Positions 12,251 to 24,554 of a DNA stretch of 64,000 bases are shown here, piece by piece (the first letter of the stretch is position 1; every line of letters starts with the position of its first letter). The translations under genes were made by a program, and so were the position numbers. Origin of the DNA: Oxytricha trifallax. Lineage: Eukaryota > Ciliophora > Spirotrichea > Sporadotrichida > Oxytrichidae. The notes beneath the pieces were generated by a model. That model searched no databases. It had not been told where the DNA came from and saw only the letters and a list, made by a program, of their open reading frames with translations. The DNA lies in assembly GCA_000711775.1 (NCBI GenBank), contig ARYC01017960.1, positions 1 through 64,000 of the forward strand. The letters run 5' to 3'.

Positions 12251-13549
12251 CAGAGCTAAAAACAGTAAAATGTTAAAAACTAATTAAAGTCATCAGTCGA
12301 ACAATTAATTAACAGCTGCACAACCCAGGTGTCAAGAATTCCACAAGCAATAATTGCCAAAATATATCACATTCTAATCATGCAAAAGCTCAAAAGCAAT
12401 AGCTCCAAAGCAGTTCGAATTCTTCTACTGGGAGTATGAATGCATTATCTCAGAAACCAATCTCATAAACTTCAAAGCCAGCAAGCTACTCGACAGTCCA
12501 AGGAACCCGATGGAGGTCTTAAAACTATTCAAAAGGAGAAGTTCAAGGAGACTTAAAATTATATAGTGTCAAACCAGATCATTAATTAGGAGGAAATTTT
12601 TGAAAGTGATGATGAAGATAAGGGTATTCATAAAAACCAGACTAACACAACCAGCCAGGCCATAAAAAAACACCTACTAAAATAATAAACAAAAAGTAAT
12701 AGAAATCCTAAGTTGCTAACACAGGAGGGCATTAGCAAAGCATCTTACAGGATGCAATATAAAAAACTGGCTCCAATAAGTAGAACTCGTCTTAGTCAAA
12801 ACAGACAAAAGCTCCCGCTACCAATAAGTAAACTTTCTTTTAAATAAATATTTATAGAGGAAACAGACAATTCTTAAGTGAAGGATAACCAGAGAAATTC
12901 GAGATAAAAATAAAAGCGCTTTCAATCAGGAACAATTACAATACCAAAATAAAAATGCCGATGATTCAACTAATCATAGCGCAAAGTCCGGAAATTAGCT
13001 TCAGATTAAATAGTAGATTTAACAGAAGCATGGTACTCAGCCCCCAAATATCAAGAACCCTTTTAAGAAGTGAAACTGAGGATAGTCCACTGACAAAAGC
13101 TATTCAAGCTACTTAGCCAGCTCAAACCTAATAAGTTTTCAAGTATATTTTCCCTTATTTTTATCTGCAAAATGCAGTTTTTGATGTTAATTATATGTTT
13201 AGTTTTTTACAAGCATTTATTTTACTCTATTTTAATTATGACAAATTCTAATCTTTTAATAATCCAATTTAAATCAAGATATTCTCAACGAGATTGGCCG
13301 ATTTAATTATGAATAAGCGGAATTCCAGGTCTAGTCTATTCTTAAATTTCGAAAGTTTTTATCAACAGCTCTCCAACTGCTGTCAAAAATTATGATCTAC
13401 CTGCCTACCCCACTGCTGCCGCTGTTTTACTTCTTGAACCTCTCGTCTAGTTTGTATTCTTTCAGCTTAGTTAACCCAAGCCTATAGTTAAACTCCAGTG
13501 AGCAGCCTTAACTAAAGTTGTCTTCAAAAAACCTGAATGTTTAATGCGT

Positions 13550-14190
13550 GATGTTTGTTACACTCATGTCGGTTTTGCCCAACTCAAAATTTGGGTAGCG
13601 TTTCAGGTTCTCCTGTCTTCTGTTCCTACTTTGGCGAAAACGGCTTATCAACTCAGACTACTTGTACCCTAGGTAAGTGTGATGATAGCTTATATCTGAT
13701 GGCCTCTTCATACCTGAGTTGAAAAAATCAATTACCATCTTATTATTCTATGTTCATAACTTAATTCTATAGATCACAGCCAGTTCGCCTCAAAATTTGG
13801 ACAGCATTTCAGCTTTTCCAGTCTTCACAGTTCACCCCAACAAAATCCCTCTACTAACACTGACCCCTAAGACCTTAATTAAGTTGAACAAAGACCAGGT
13901 TCTTCTGGACTCTTACTATTTTGAGCAGGGAAAAATCCATTACTGTCTAATTCACATATTGGGCTATCTTTAAAACTACTATCTATAGATTACTTTCATG
14001 AAAACCACTAAACAAACTGCTTATGCTCTTTAAAACTTCTTGCCACCTAACTAGCACAATCACGTGATCGTTGACCACTCAGCCAAGGTCCTTAGCAGTT
14101 AAAGAATTGGGTATTGACTTTGAAAATCACTAAGGAGCCATCGGTGATGTTTGTTACACTTACAGTGATATTTATTTTGATATCTCAACA
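13550..14190 (+). repeat. Degenerate repeated units, left arm only
   Basis: Three related segments occur at about 13550, 13780 and 14144. Two begin TGATGTTTGTTACAC; all contain a variant of CTCAAAATTTGG followed by a GTTTCAG-like motif. The right palindrome arm has only one unit, accounting for the ~550-bp length difference between arms. Confidence 0.45.
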
Positions 14191-14574
14191 TTTTGGCAGG
14201 GTTTCAGGTTTACTAAGGGTTCAAAAATTTAAACTTAAAATCCTCTCAGCACTAACTACTGATACTTAAAGTAAGTATCTTTATAACTATATACTACTGC
14301 ATTTTGACTAATAGAGTAGAGAAAATCAATAATCTTTTTTCAAGTTTCCATGTTTCATTATTCCTTATTCCATTTATAGTTTAGAATCACAAAAACAAAA
14401 AAACTAAATTACTTACTGCTATAAACAACTAACTAGCTTCTTGTTGCTAAAGAGATAATCTTAGTGGTCCCCTAAAAAGGATTTTGGCTTACTTAAGTTA
14501 CTAGTAGTAACCTAAAAGATTTGACAGAGTTTAACTACTGTGATTGGCTCTTCTACTCAAAACTAAGAATTGAA

Positions 14575-15290
14575 TCTTAAAATTAAAATTATATTAGTGC
14601 ATGTAATTCTTGAATCATCAATTTTACTGCAACTACTATTTCTGCTGCTATTATCGCTGCTTCTAATACTGTCATTAAAATTAATGCAAATATTAATGGG
14701 GATCCCTTGAAATCGTATTTTTCACAAGTCTTCTCAGATATTTATGAATTCTTGACAAGTATCATCCAATTCCACATGACTACATTCTGTATTGAAATTT
14801 TATATCACCTCAGAGTAAACTCCAGAAGAGTTGAGCAACTTTGGCTATAGTTATACAAAACTCGCTTTAAATACAACTGTTTCAAGAATTGTGTAATTTT
14901 GCGAGGGAGGAGATAAAGATATTTGCTAGATTATGGCTGAATTCTTGAAAATCTGGATAGCCTGATGCTTTGTATAACCTCTGCTGAATATTTTTGACCA
15001 CTTTGCCCAAATACTACTGATAAATCTGAAATGACACAGATTTCGACAACAAACACAAAATTTGGACACTCAAAATACTAAACTAGAATTTGACAGTTTT
15101 TTATAAGATACTCATTCATTTAATATATTTTGGAAATAAATGCAAGTAAAAGTGTCAATTTATACATATAAAATAGCATTTTGACCACTTTTTGTCTATA
15201 TTACCTAAGACGCAGTAAATGAGTAGTAATAATATTATAAATGTAATTTGTATTTTAATTTTCACATTTTCCCGATTCGAATGTATTTTA
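14575..15290 (+). repeat. R2 repeat, copy related to 62540-63560
   Basis: It shares with 62.54-63.56 kb the order of sequence blocks: a GCTGCTATTA-like start, a run near TTCTTGA, TTTTTGACCACT, a GTAAATGAGTAGTAA block and an end in CCCGATT...GTATTTTATCAAT. In the second place it follows a family-B transposase, so it may be the 3' tail of an element of that kind. No gene is seen in it. Confidence 0.5.
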
Positions 15291-15296
15291 TCAATA

Positions 15297-16140
15297 TTCT
15301 TCACTTTAACCTTGAAACCCAAGCTTTTGGGCTGGCCTTCTGCCTTTTAAGCTTACTCTATCATCTCTAGCTTGTCTATGTGTCATTTTCATGTCAAAAG
15401 CACTAATACCTAGCTATCATCATGAAATTTCTCAAAGTCAGATGGAGGGGTCATAAAGCTAGCCAAGCCAAAGTGCTGTTCTGAAAATGTTTCATATTCT
15501 AGATCGTAAGGCCAAATAAGACCCCATTTGCCTTGTATTTGAAGCCTGTCACTTCCCCTATTGCTTGGACTGCCCTATAATTGATTGTTATAATAAACAC
15601 TATTTTCATTGATTATGATTAATTTAAGATCAAATGGGGTAGAGCTGGGCTAGACTCAAAAGGTGAGGAGGAGGCGATTTTTTGAAAATTTCAAGGCCAA
15701 AATAGTCGTTAGGACCGCCCTGACATTTCAAGATGAGTTATAGCCACTCCCACAATCAATCAACTTTTTCCTTCTATCTCGTCCTTCTAGACTGTATTAG
15801 CGATGCTTAAGTTGGGATGGTGAGATGGGAAGAGGATTGGAGAAAAAAAAATTTTTGTAAAATCATACTCTATTATCTGTTAGGGATATTAATAGTAATT
15901 TTGGTTATAGCCGATAATATTATAATAACCACTCCTCTAAATCCGCGGTTCCGACCACTTTTTCCTAGGCAAATGGTATTAGTAATGTTGCAAACCATCT
16001 TCCTGATTTTAAAAAAAAAGGTTTTGGAGTGATCAGATAGGTAGAGTTGAACTCCAAGGTGCATCCGAGAGAAATAAGGAGGGGTCGTTGGGTTTTGAGG
16101 CTAGATCAGAAATTGGGGGTCTCAACCTACCTATCTGAAG
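15297..16140 (+). repeat. R1 dispersed repeat, copy 1
   Basis: This is an inverted match of 46557-47445 over most of its length, with conserved blocks such as CTTCTATCTCGTC, GGTGCATCC and AATAAGACCCCATTTG. Short frames on both strands are not conserved between copies, so it is probably non-coding. The copies differ by many substitutions and small indels, which suggests an old dispersed repeat. Confidence 0.6.
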
Positions 16141-16752
16141 GTTGGTTTATAGAATTTTCACTTGACAAAATTAATCATTATAAAATCTTGAATTTTTGCG
16201 ATCGCTTCAGCAATTATGATGTTTAAGTATCGAATTTGTTTGTTTAAATTAAAATAAGCATAATAAGAGAGTGAGGGGAAGTGTTGGAGCAGGATCATTT
16301 TTAAAAAGAGTGAAATATAATAAGTTTTTAATGTTAAAGTTAAAATTTTATAATTTAATCAAAATCAAACTTAAACTAATGCCCCTAAATTGCTGAATTT
16401 TTCAATCTTATCGTGTCCATCACCTCTGCATCAATGGATGCCTATACATTTGCACCAGTTGACTTTATTGCCTTCTATAAATTTATAAAAGCAGGTAAAG
16501 TATAGATAAAGTCAACACTAACACTATTCTTACCTTAGCAGACACCTTTATATTTATAGAAATTTCCCTACATTTGACAATATTAACTATAGTTATACTA
16601 GAATTCAAGTATGCAAGCAATTATTAATTCATGTCCCTAATCTATAATTTAGTATTAAATTAGAATATGATTCCTTACCTCCAGAACAAGTAGAAAGTTA
16701 TGCCGCAGAGTGCATTTTCGTAAAAGTAAGAATAAATTGTCTAATTTCAATG

Positions 16753-18038
16753 CAGGTGTATCAACGCTGCAAGTTAATCATAACAAACATACTGTGAGAT
16801 ATGTGGAAAAGTTATACTCAAGAGAACCCTAAAGAAGCACATTGCTTTTTAACATGCTGAAGATCTCGAGCTTGAGGAATAGAAGTTAGAATAAGCAATC
16901 GCTCAAGATCGCACTCAAAATCTAGAACCTTTGTAAACCTTGAGTGCCTCAACGCCAAGTGAAGAGTGTTTCTTCAGCAATTAAGATAGTTCCTAAAATT
17001 TAAGAAGTTCATAAGAGAGATATCTTTAACTTCCCAGAGAAGGCATGGGAATTCAATCAGCTGCAACTTAAGTGAAGCCTCACTCGAAGATTCTCAGCAC
17101 GTAACCTTTGCAGGATTTTCCACCCCAATCTAAGTCATTAATTACATTAAATATTCAATATAGGTTTGCATTCAGCACCAGCTGCTAGCCAGAGGTGAGA
17201 TTCTTGAAGAGGGGTATTTTGAATACCTTACATTTGTTGTGAAACTATACGCAGAGTAAATATATTAGCTGAAATCTTTGGTGTACTCTCAAGCCAAGCT
17301 TAATATTTTAAATACTAGAATCAAAGAACAGTCCTTAAGTAACATTTATATCTCCAATCAATTTTACAATAGAATTTTGTGAACCCCAAAGTTATTGGGT
17401 TGATGCAAGAGAACAAGCGTTCCATCTTTGAATCTTACCTCAACAGTCAACTGGTTAGGTGAGTCAACAATAAAATGAGACCAATCCGAACTGTGCAGAG
17501 GCTCTTGAAAATTTAAGGACCAATGAGAAAATCGACATCGATATCTTTGATTTCTTAGGCTGCTCAAAGTTCAACTTTATACACTCTAAGACTTGTATCA
17601 GCTGGAAGCCTGGCACCTAAAAAGAGAAGCCTCGTAAGGGTCTACTGCCCTATCAACCATCATCAAAGCAAATTAATAATACCAGGAGTTTGTTTGAGCA
17701 AGGATGGTATATTGCAATTGTAATCGAAATAATAGTCAACCATTTTATGAGCTTCTCATACAAATCAACATCGTTTCAGCACCACTGCCTCATCACTTAT
17801 CTCAAGTAGTGGTTATATGAGGAAAAAATCACTTAGAGTATACCACATCAAGACCAGCAAAGGCGAGGAACTGATATCTATCCCAAAGAGAAATGAAAAC
17901 TTGATATGCCATCTGCTTCACCCCGGTACTAAAATTTACAAGGGTACTATACAGTATCTAAAGAGTCAAGTATCAAAGAAATTTAAGCAATTAAAGATTC
18001 AACCTCAGAATATTCTTCCTCCACACCTGCACTTTTGA
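16753..18038 (+). pseudogene. Zinc-finger gene, broken, unrecognised
   Basis: Three overlapping frames on the plus strand (TAA/TAG=Gln) read like one decayed gene. The first carries a C2H2 finger CEICGKVILKR...HIAFQH. The second continues EILEEGYFEYLTFVVKLYAEQIYQ. The third reads DIDIFDFLGCSKFNF and SLFEQGWYIAIV, then RVYHIKTSKGEELISIPKR to TGA at 18038. At least three frame changes. No kinase motif, so it is not a TBE 57-kDa copy. It ends ~260 bp before the family-B end at 18299 and may belong to another element. Confidence 0.45.
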
Positions 18039-18298
18039 TTGGCAAGAATTAAAAAGCCCTCAACATGGGAACAGTGATGAAATTTCATTGCTTTTAAATG
18101 CCAAAGCATACTTGATTGTGAGGGTGATGGATTTACGAATGATAGTGAGTTTACACGAAATCGTTATAATGAAATTTAAATTTAGCTGTTAAAAAATTAA
18201 TCACATTTATTTCATACCTTTCTCAACAGCCTTGATAATTATACGCTGTTTATTATAATATTGCCTATTAGTATTTATATTTCTATTTTAATTTATTT

Positions 18299-19065
18299 CA
18301 AAACCCCAAAACCCTCCTGTATATGGAATCACTGTCGTATTATATTAGAAGTGATGAATAGTATCTTAATTCACACTCTCATCACAGTTTTCATCGCAGT
18401 CAATTCAGAACTTTGGATTTCTCTGCAATCAAGAGTTAGAGGAAATCAAGCAGAGTGCGTTAAAGCCATAGTAGAAGACTATACTCAAGAGGACATCGGT
18501 CGTGCTGGGCACGAACTTCCCCTCAATTCCAAAACCATTGAAGCTCACTTACACCTCAGGGCACTCTCCTTAAAAAATGGGTAGGTGCCACCGTAAACGA
18601 TGGGCATTCTGGGGGACAAATCACTAGACTGCCATTGGATAATGTTGAGTTAGCAGTATCATCGTTAGTTGAATTTGAAAGTTTGGTAACTGATGACTAG
18701 CCTTGTTATGGCCTCGAGCAATACCTTCGTATGATTAGAAAACAAATGCAGTCTATTGATTAGAGAAACTCAATATCATGCCTAAGAACGTTTAGATAAA
18801 GTAGAGCGATTAGCTGTGGAATGGCCTGCAAGACTTCATGAAAGAGCAGGGTAGGGATTTCGATTTATCAAATCGTGAGTACTCAAACAATTAACCAATT
18901 AATGGATCCTCCAAGAATCCTTACCTGAAACGCTGAGATGCGAAGCTAGCGTTAAAGAAAATATAAGTGGATTAACAATAAAAGGTGGAGGGTATGAAAC
19001 CCTAGGATATAGCACTTGAGATGGGTGTGGATCGACGTTTTGTATACAAAGCAATTGAGAAGTTC
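18299..19065 (+). mobile_element. Family B element copy B1 (5' end only)
   Basis: It begins CAAAACCCCAAAACCC at 18299, then ATG 18323 reading ESLSYYIRSDEQ, aligning with ELFSQYIRSEEQ of copy B3, which also starts just inside a C4A4-like end. It continues with the B-family block GGQITRLPLDN and the HTH region VDRRFVYKAIEKF, and stops abruptly at about 19065 in unrelated sequence. Several frameshifts. A truncated, dead copy. Confidence 0.65.
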
Positions 19066-19867
19066 ACTAGTCTATTCCTTCTTTTCTTCCTTTAACATAC
19101 CAGTTTCTTCATCGTTCTTTTCTGTGTGATAATCTTTGAGAAGGTAGCTATAGAGATAGTTAAGAAAGAAGCAGCTCTTCTTTATATCAGGGTATCTAGT
19201 TGATTTATTTTTTTAGTGATTTACATTAAAAAGGAACAGGAGAGAATCTATTTAAAGATATTGTAGTCTCCAACCATTAGGAAAGCTGTATTCTAGTTGA
19301 GGATGAATTACCTTGCCAGTTTAAAGGATAGAAACAAATTTTTAAGTTTTTCTCTAAGTGTAACAAGCATCCCTTTCACATTGACCAAAATTCGCTCTGA
19401 ATTTCCAGTAGGATTAGCAACTCCCCCTTTGATACTTTGAGTAGGTCTGGAAGTATAATTTTGTAAGAGGACACTTCTTATGACAAGCTGCTGAACTGGG
19501 AGTTATTCAACTTTAGCATCACGTGTTCCTTCATACCAAAGTTAACTGTAACCTTGCGCTGACCATTTACAGTCTCAATGTACTCTTCCATACTGGGGAC
19601 ATCTGTGAGGTGGTAGTATTTCCTCTTAGACCAATCCCTGGTACCGATCATTAAGTGGTAAAGTCGTATGAGATTCAAGAATTTCAAGAGACCTTTGATT
19701 TTCTCCTGGTCTCTACTTTTAAACCTTGATAAATTGATTACACTGGGCTTATCTGTTGCTGCCTTTTATTCTTCATAAATGTCTAAACCACCATTCTAGT
19801 TCTCATTTTTTTGCTTGAACTCTGAGTTGTACTTACTTTGGAGCATTTCATCTTCCAGCTTTTTCAT
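19064..19867 (-). pseudogene. Unrecognised gene on minus strand, truncated
   Basis: ATG 19865-19867 begins KKLEDEMLQSKYNSEF; the frame is open (TAA/TAG=Gln) for ~165 codons with INLSRFKSRDQEKIKG, LMIGTRDWSKRKYYHL and KVTVNFGMKEHVMLK. A possible 26-nt GT-AG intron near 19367-19392 joins to a further frame ending in a KEEKKE stretch that runs into the B1 fragment. I do not recognise the family. The break at the B1 junction suggests loss of its 3' end by rearrangement. Confidence 0.45.
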
Positions 19868-21864
19868 TTGGCTTTGTTAATATAAAATTATAATCTGGAA
19901 TTGAGATTAGTTTAGGTGAATAAAGATATTTCTAATGAATTGCCTACCTTAAAATAGGTGTAGTTATATCTATAATTTTTATTCAAAACAGGAATGCTTA
20001 GTAGAGTAACGACTGGAAATAAAGTAAGGAAGATTCCCTGAAAATCCCTACTCATCTTCTTATGACTGTAACAAACATTACTCTGAGATTTATGAGCTTG
20101 AGGATCTGTATTTCAATTAAAGATAATTTTTTAAGAGGCCTATATGATTAACAATGCAAGTAATACAGAACAGATGCCCTAACTTAACTCAAGCCATTAA
20201 TCACACAATTACTTTGAACTAGGGTGCAACCCTAACCTAGAGATAGACTCAGGAAGAGCTGCTTGAGGTTTTCGCAGTGAGAAAGCTTAAAAATAATCGT
20301 GCTGCTTCTAGTCTCAAAAGATGAGAGAAAAAGTAAGAGTATTAAAGTCAAGATGACTTACCTCACCAGTTCACCTAGTAAAGAAACTCAACTTAACAGA
20401 ACTACCTCCCCTTAAACTCTGACCTAGCTTGTTTCAAACTCATACCTATAAAGAGTTAACAAAAATTCAAACCCAACTGAGGAAGGGTTTCAAATTAAGG
20501 TTAGCTTAACTTAACTAAGCTTAAGGTAAAGTGGTAATGAAGTACTTGTCTTAACAAGTAAACAAACTACAAACTGTAAAGCCAGTCTAACTTTTACTTT
20601 ACTATTAGAATACTGCCTGAGTCGATTTACGTTTGAGGCTTTTACACCTCTCTACAGTCAGAGTGAGTACCTAGACTAGTAAAGTTTAAGTACCAACAAG
20701 TAATTTAAGTATATTTTTATAACTTAGTTTAGTAAAGTTCAAAACCTTCTGATTTTAAAGTGTGCAAATAACAAATTATCTCCAGTTACAGAAAATCAAA
20801 ATCAAAAAGGTTCTCAGCATCTTAGGTTCTTACCAGTTTGAATATTCAAACGGCTGGTCCTCGGAAACGAGGTTAAATTAGATTCAATTTAATTATTAAT
20901 TTACTTGTCTGAAACGTGTACCATCCGGGGAAACGATTTTTTTCAAAGTAACCAGTAGTGTTGGAACAATCCTAGCTTAGGACTAGTCAATTTGTGCATG
21001 TCCCTTTTTGTGTGTTTGTCCCATTTGTGTGTGTTGCCTCCCAATCAAGCTGAAACTAATTGACGTAATTGGACCAGACCAGTCGGTAGAAAGGATAAAA
21101 ATCTTCATTCTTATAAACAATCCTTAGGTTTTGCTTTATTACAAGGGTCGTTATTCAAAGTAACCAATAATATTAGAACAATCCTAGCGCTGATATTAGT
21201 GGAGGCTTGATTAAATCTTAAAAATCAAATTAAAATCAAAACAAAATCAAAGTTAAAAAAATAAAAACAGTAGAAGATCGTTGGATACGTATTAATTTTA
21301 ACCCCCTTTAATTTTAGGTACCTAAAAATCAAATCAGCAAATCAAAGAGGAGCTCCATACATCTAAACCCCAGAATATTTTTTTTAAAAAAATCAAATAA
21401 CTTTTAGTTTTTTTTTACTATTTAATTTAGGTACCTTCAAATCTAGAACCCAGAGGCCTCTGAAAATAGCTAGGTATCAGTGAATGATGCTGCTTAAAAC
21501 CATTAATTTTATTAATTCCCTTGTTTTATTTGTAACTTCAAGATCTTGAATTGACTAAATTAAGGTGCCACTTATAGCAAAAACGCTAAGACAACTTTGA
21601 TAATGCTTGAAAACTAAACCCTTTTTCTCTTTAATTATTTTTATAGGTACTCTGTATGAGGCATTGACTATAAAAATTTCAACCTTACTAGGCAGAGAAA
21701 AATAAACTAGATTTAGAAAATAACTAAGCCTTTAATTAAAGTAAGTTAGAACAAAAAACGCTGCCAAAAAACTGAGAACTTTTAAATTACAGAGTGTAAC
21801 AAGTATCACTCATGCTTGAGTGAACTTTTTTTTAATGTAAGTTTTTTTAAAAAAACTAGAACTC
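19868..21864. other. AT-rich stretch without convincing gene (palindrome loop)
   Basis: No long frame survives even with TAA/TAG as Gln. A direct repeat is seen at about 20946 and 21156 (AGTAACCARTARTRTTRGAACAATCCTAGC). A short frame at 20.25-20.33 kb is not supported further. There is one GTAACAAACATTA motif at about 20067. Confidence 0.5.
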
Positions 21865-23576
21865 TGTTAATAGAACAGCCAATCACAGTATTTAGACCCC
21901 GTCAAATATTTTAGGGTAGAAGTATTAACTTAAGTAGGCCAAAATCCTTTTTTTTTAGGGGACCACTAAGATTAACTCTTAGCAACAAGAAGCTAGTTAG
22001 TTGTTCGTAGCAGTAAGTAATTTAGTATTTTGGTTTTTGTGATTCTAAACTATAAATAGAATAAGGAATATGAAACATGGAAATTTGACACAAAATTATT
22101 GATTTTATCAACTCTATTAGGCTGAGTGCAGTAGTATATAGTTATAGAGATACTTACTTTAGGTATCATAAGTTAATACTGAAAGGATTATCAGTTTAAA
22201 TTTTTGAACTCCTTAGTAAACCTGAACGCTACCCAAATTTATAGTTGGTCAAAACCGACATGAGTGAAACAAACATCACTCATTAAACATTCAGGTTTTT
22301 TGAAGACAACCTTAGTTAAGGCTGCTCACTGGAGTTTAACTATAGGCTTGGGTTAACTAAGCTGAAAGAATACAAACTAGACGAGAGGTTCAAGAAGTAA
22401 AACAGCGGCAGCAGTGGGGTAGGCAGGTAGATCATAATTTTTGACAGCAGTTGGAGAGCTGTTGATAAAAACTTTCGAAATTTAAGAATAGACTAGACCT
22501 GGAATTCCGCTTATTCATAATTAAATCGGCCAATCTCGTTGAGAATATCTTGATTTAAATTGGATTATTAAAAGATTAGAATTTGTCATAATTAAAATAG
22601 AGTAAAATAAATGCTTGTAAAAAACTAAACATATAATTAACATCAAAAACTGCATTTTGCAGATAAAAATAAGGGAAAATATACTTGAAAACTTATTAGG
22701 TTTGAGCTGGCTAAGTAGCTTGAATAGCTTTTGTCAGTGGACTATCCTCAGTTTCACTTCTTAAAAGGGTTCTTGATATTTGGGGGCTGAGTACCATGCT
22801 TCTGTTAAATCTACTATTTAATCTGAAGCTAATTTCCGGACTTTGCGCTATGATTAGTTGAATCATCGGCATTTTTATTTTGGTATTGTAATTGTTCCTG
22901 ATTGAAAGCGCTTTTATTTTTATCTCGAATTTCTCTGGTTATCCTTCACTTAAGAATTGTCTGTTTCCTCTATAAATATTTATTTAAAAGAAAGTTTACT
23001 TATTGGTAGCGGGAGCTTTTGTCTGTTTTGACTAAGACGAGTTCTACTTATTGGAGCCAGTTTTTTATATTGCATCCTGTAAGATGCTTTGCTAATGCCC
23101 TCCTGTGTTAGCAACTTAGGATTTCTATTACTTTTTGTTTATTATTTTAGTAGGTGTTTTTTTATGGCCTGGCTGGTTGTGTTAGTCTGGTTTTTATGAA
23201 TACCCTTATCTTCATCATCACTTTCAAAAATTTCCTCCTAATTAATGATCTGGTTTGACACTATATAATTTTAAGTCTCCTTGAACTTCTCCTTTTGAAT
23301 AGTTTTAAGACCTCCATCGGGTTCCTTGGACTGTCGAGTAGCTTGCTGGCTTTGAAGTTTATGAGATTGGTTTCTGAGATAATGCATTCATACTCCCAGT
23401 AGAAGAATTCGAACTGCTTTGGAGCTATTGCTTTTGAGCTTTTGCATGATTAGAATGTGATATATTTTGGCAATTATTGCTTGTGGAATTCTTGACACCT
23501 GGGTTGTGCAGCTGTTAATTAATTGTTCGACTGATGACTTTAATTAGTTTTTAACATTTTACTGTTTTTAGCTCTG

Positions 23577-24554
23577 TTAGCTGTTCCAACCGAGACCCAC
23601 CTCCCACCTTAACTAGACCCCCTTCCCACCCCCAAAAACATCCCTATTCATAAGAAAATTTTGATTGTAGATGTTTAAATCATTTTCCTTCACGACATCT
23701 TGATCAAATAATATTTTTTTTAAATTTTTTTTCAACAAATCAAATGCTTCTCTTTATCATATTTCTTATTTAACAACTTTTTTTACGTCCGCCGACTTTT
23801 TTATTGAGATGCTCCCTTAGAAAATTAATTAAAAGTATGTTTCCATTGATTCGATAATAATATTATAAAATATATGAGCCAAAAAACTCATACAACTTTA
23901 TTTAATCTGTATTCAAAATATGATTAATATTTTAAAAATTTTGTCAATTTTCTAATATTATTACTTACTATTACCATTTTTATAGAAACTAATAGTTATG
24001 GAAAATATACATATGAAAGAATTTTTAAAATAAAACCTAATTTAAGCATTTATTATTAATTAGTTTGTAAAGGGACTAATTTAAATATAAATAACTTCTT
24101 GATTTATTTAAAGAGAGTTAATTTGAAAATAATAATAAATGCTTAAATACGGTTTTATTTTAAAATTCTTTCATATGTATTTTTTCCATAACTATTAGTT
24201 TCTATAAAAATGTTTTAATAGTAAAAATATTAATCATATTTTGAATACAGATTAAATAAAGTTGTATGAGTTTGTTGGCTCATAAATTTTATTATATTAT
24301 TATCGGATCAATGGAAATATACTTTTATTAATTTTCTATGGAAGCATCTCAATAAAAAAGTCGGCGGACGTAGTGAAAGTTGTTAAATAAGAAATATGAT
24401 AAAGAGAAGCATTTGATTTGTTGAAAAAAAAAAAAAAAGTATTATGTGATCAAGATGTCGTGAAGGAAAATAATTTAAACATCGTCAATCGAAATTTTCA
24501 TATGAATAGGGATGTTTTTGGGGTGGGAGGGGTGTCTCTGTTTGAACAGTTAGC
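23577..24554. mobile_element. F1 foldback element, right copy
   Basis: Reverse complement of 11271-12250 with only small differences. The same pair of ~450-bp inverted halves with CCCCAAAAACATCC-type outer sequence and AT-rich centre. Shared by both palindrome arms. Confidence 0.75.

Larger units (their letters stand above)
3270..13073 (+). pseudogene. Palindrome-arm gene, left copy (unrecognised product)
   Basis: A long string of coding-like frames on the plus strand, readable only with TAA/TAG as Gln, runs from about 3.3 kb to a TGA at 13071-13073. TBE2 (3964-8039) and F1 (11271-12250) interrupt it. Stretches include GLKFESQLQKEIDNG, VSEYTQKFNIRHY spanning the TBE2 site in frame, PAPNFTPSEF, and REEQFNYLEAMSMKRGV (9.43-9.9 kb). 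The C-terminus is Q/N/S-rich and ends NIKNPFKK. A 30-nt GT-AG intron is likely at 9979-10008. Several frameshifts occur, and a 46-bp deletion near 3550 relative to the right copy. It could be more than one gene. I do not recognise the product. Confidence 0.55.
3266..14570 (+). repeat. Left arm of large palindrome
   Basis: After removing TBE2, this interval is the reverse complement of 21865-34381 (minus TBE3). Coordinates pair as about 35824 minus x between 8.7 and 13.1 kb with very few mismatches. Similarity falls between 13.6 and 14.57 kb, where the left arm also has ~550 extra bases made of degenerate repeats. Outward, pairing is followed to the TBE1 insertion site. The arm contains a broken gene and the F1 foldback. 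Confidence 0.9.

Noticed and set aside
20250-20335. A bZIP-like basic stretch (KLKNNRAASSLKR)
   Set aside because: Only ~30 codons, no leucine heptads after it and no supporting flanking frame.
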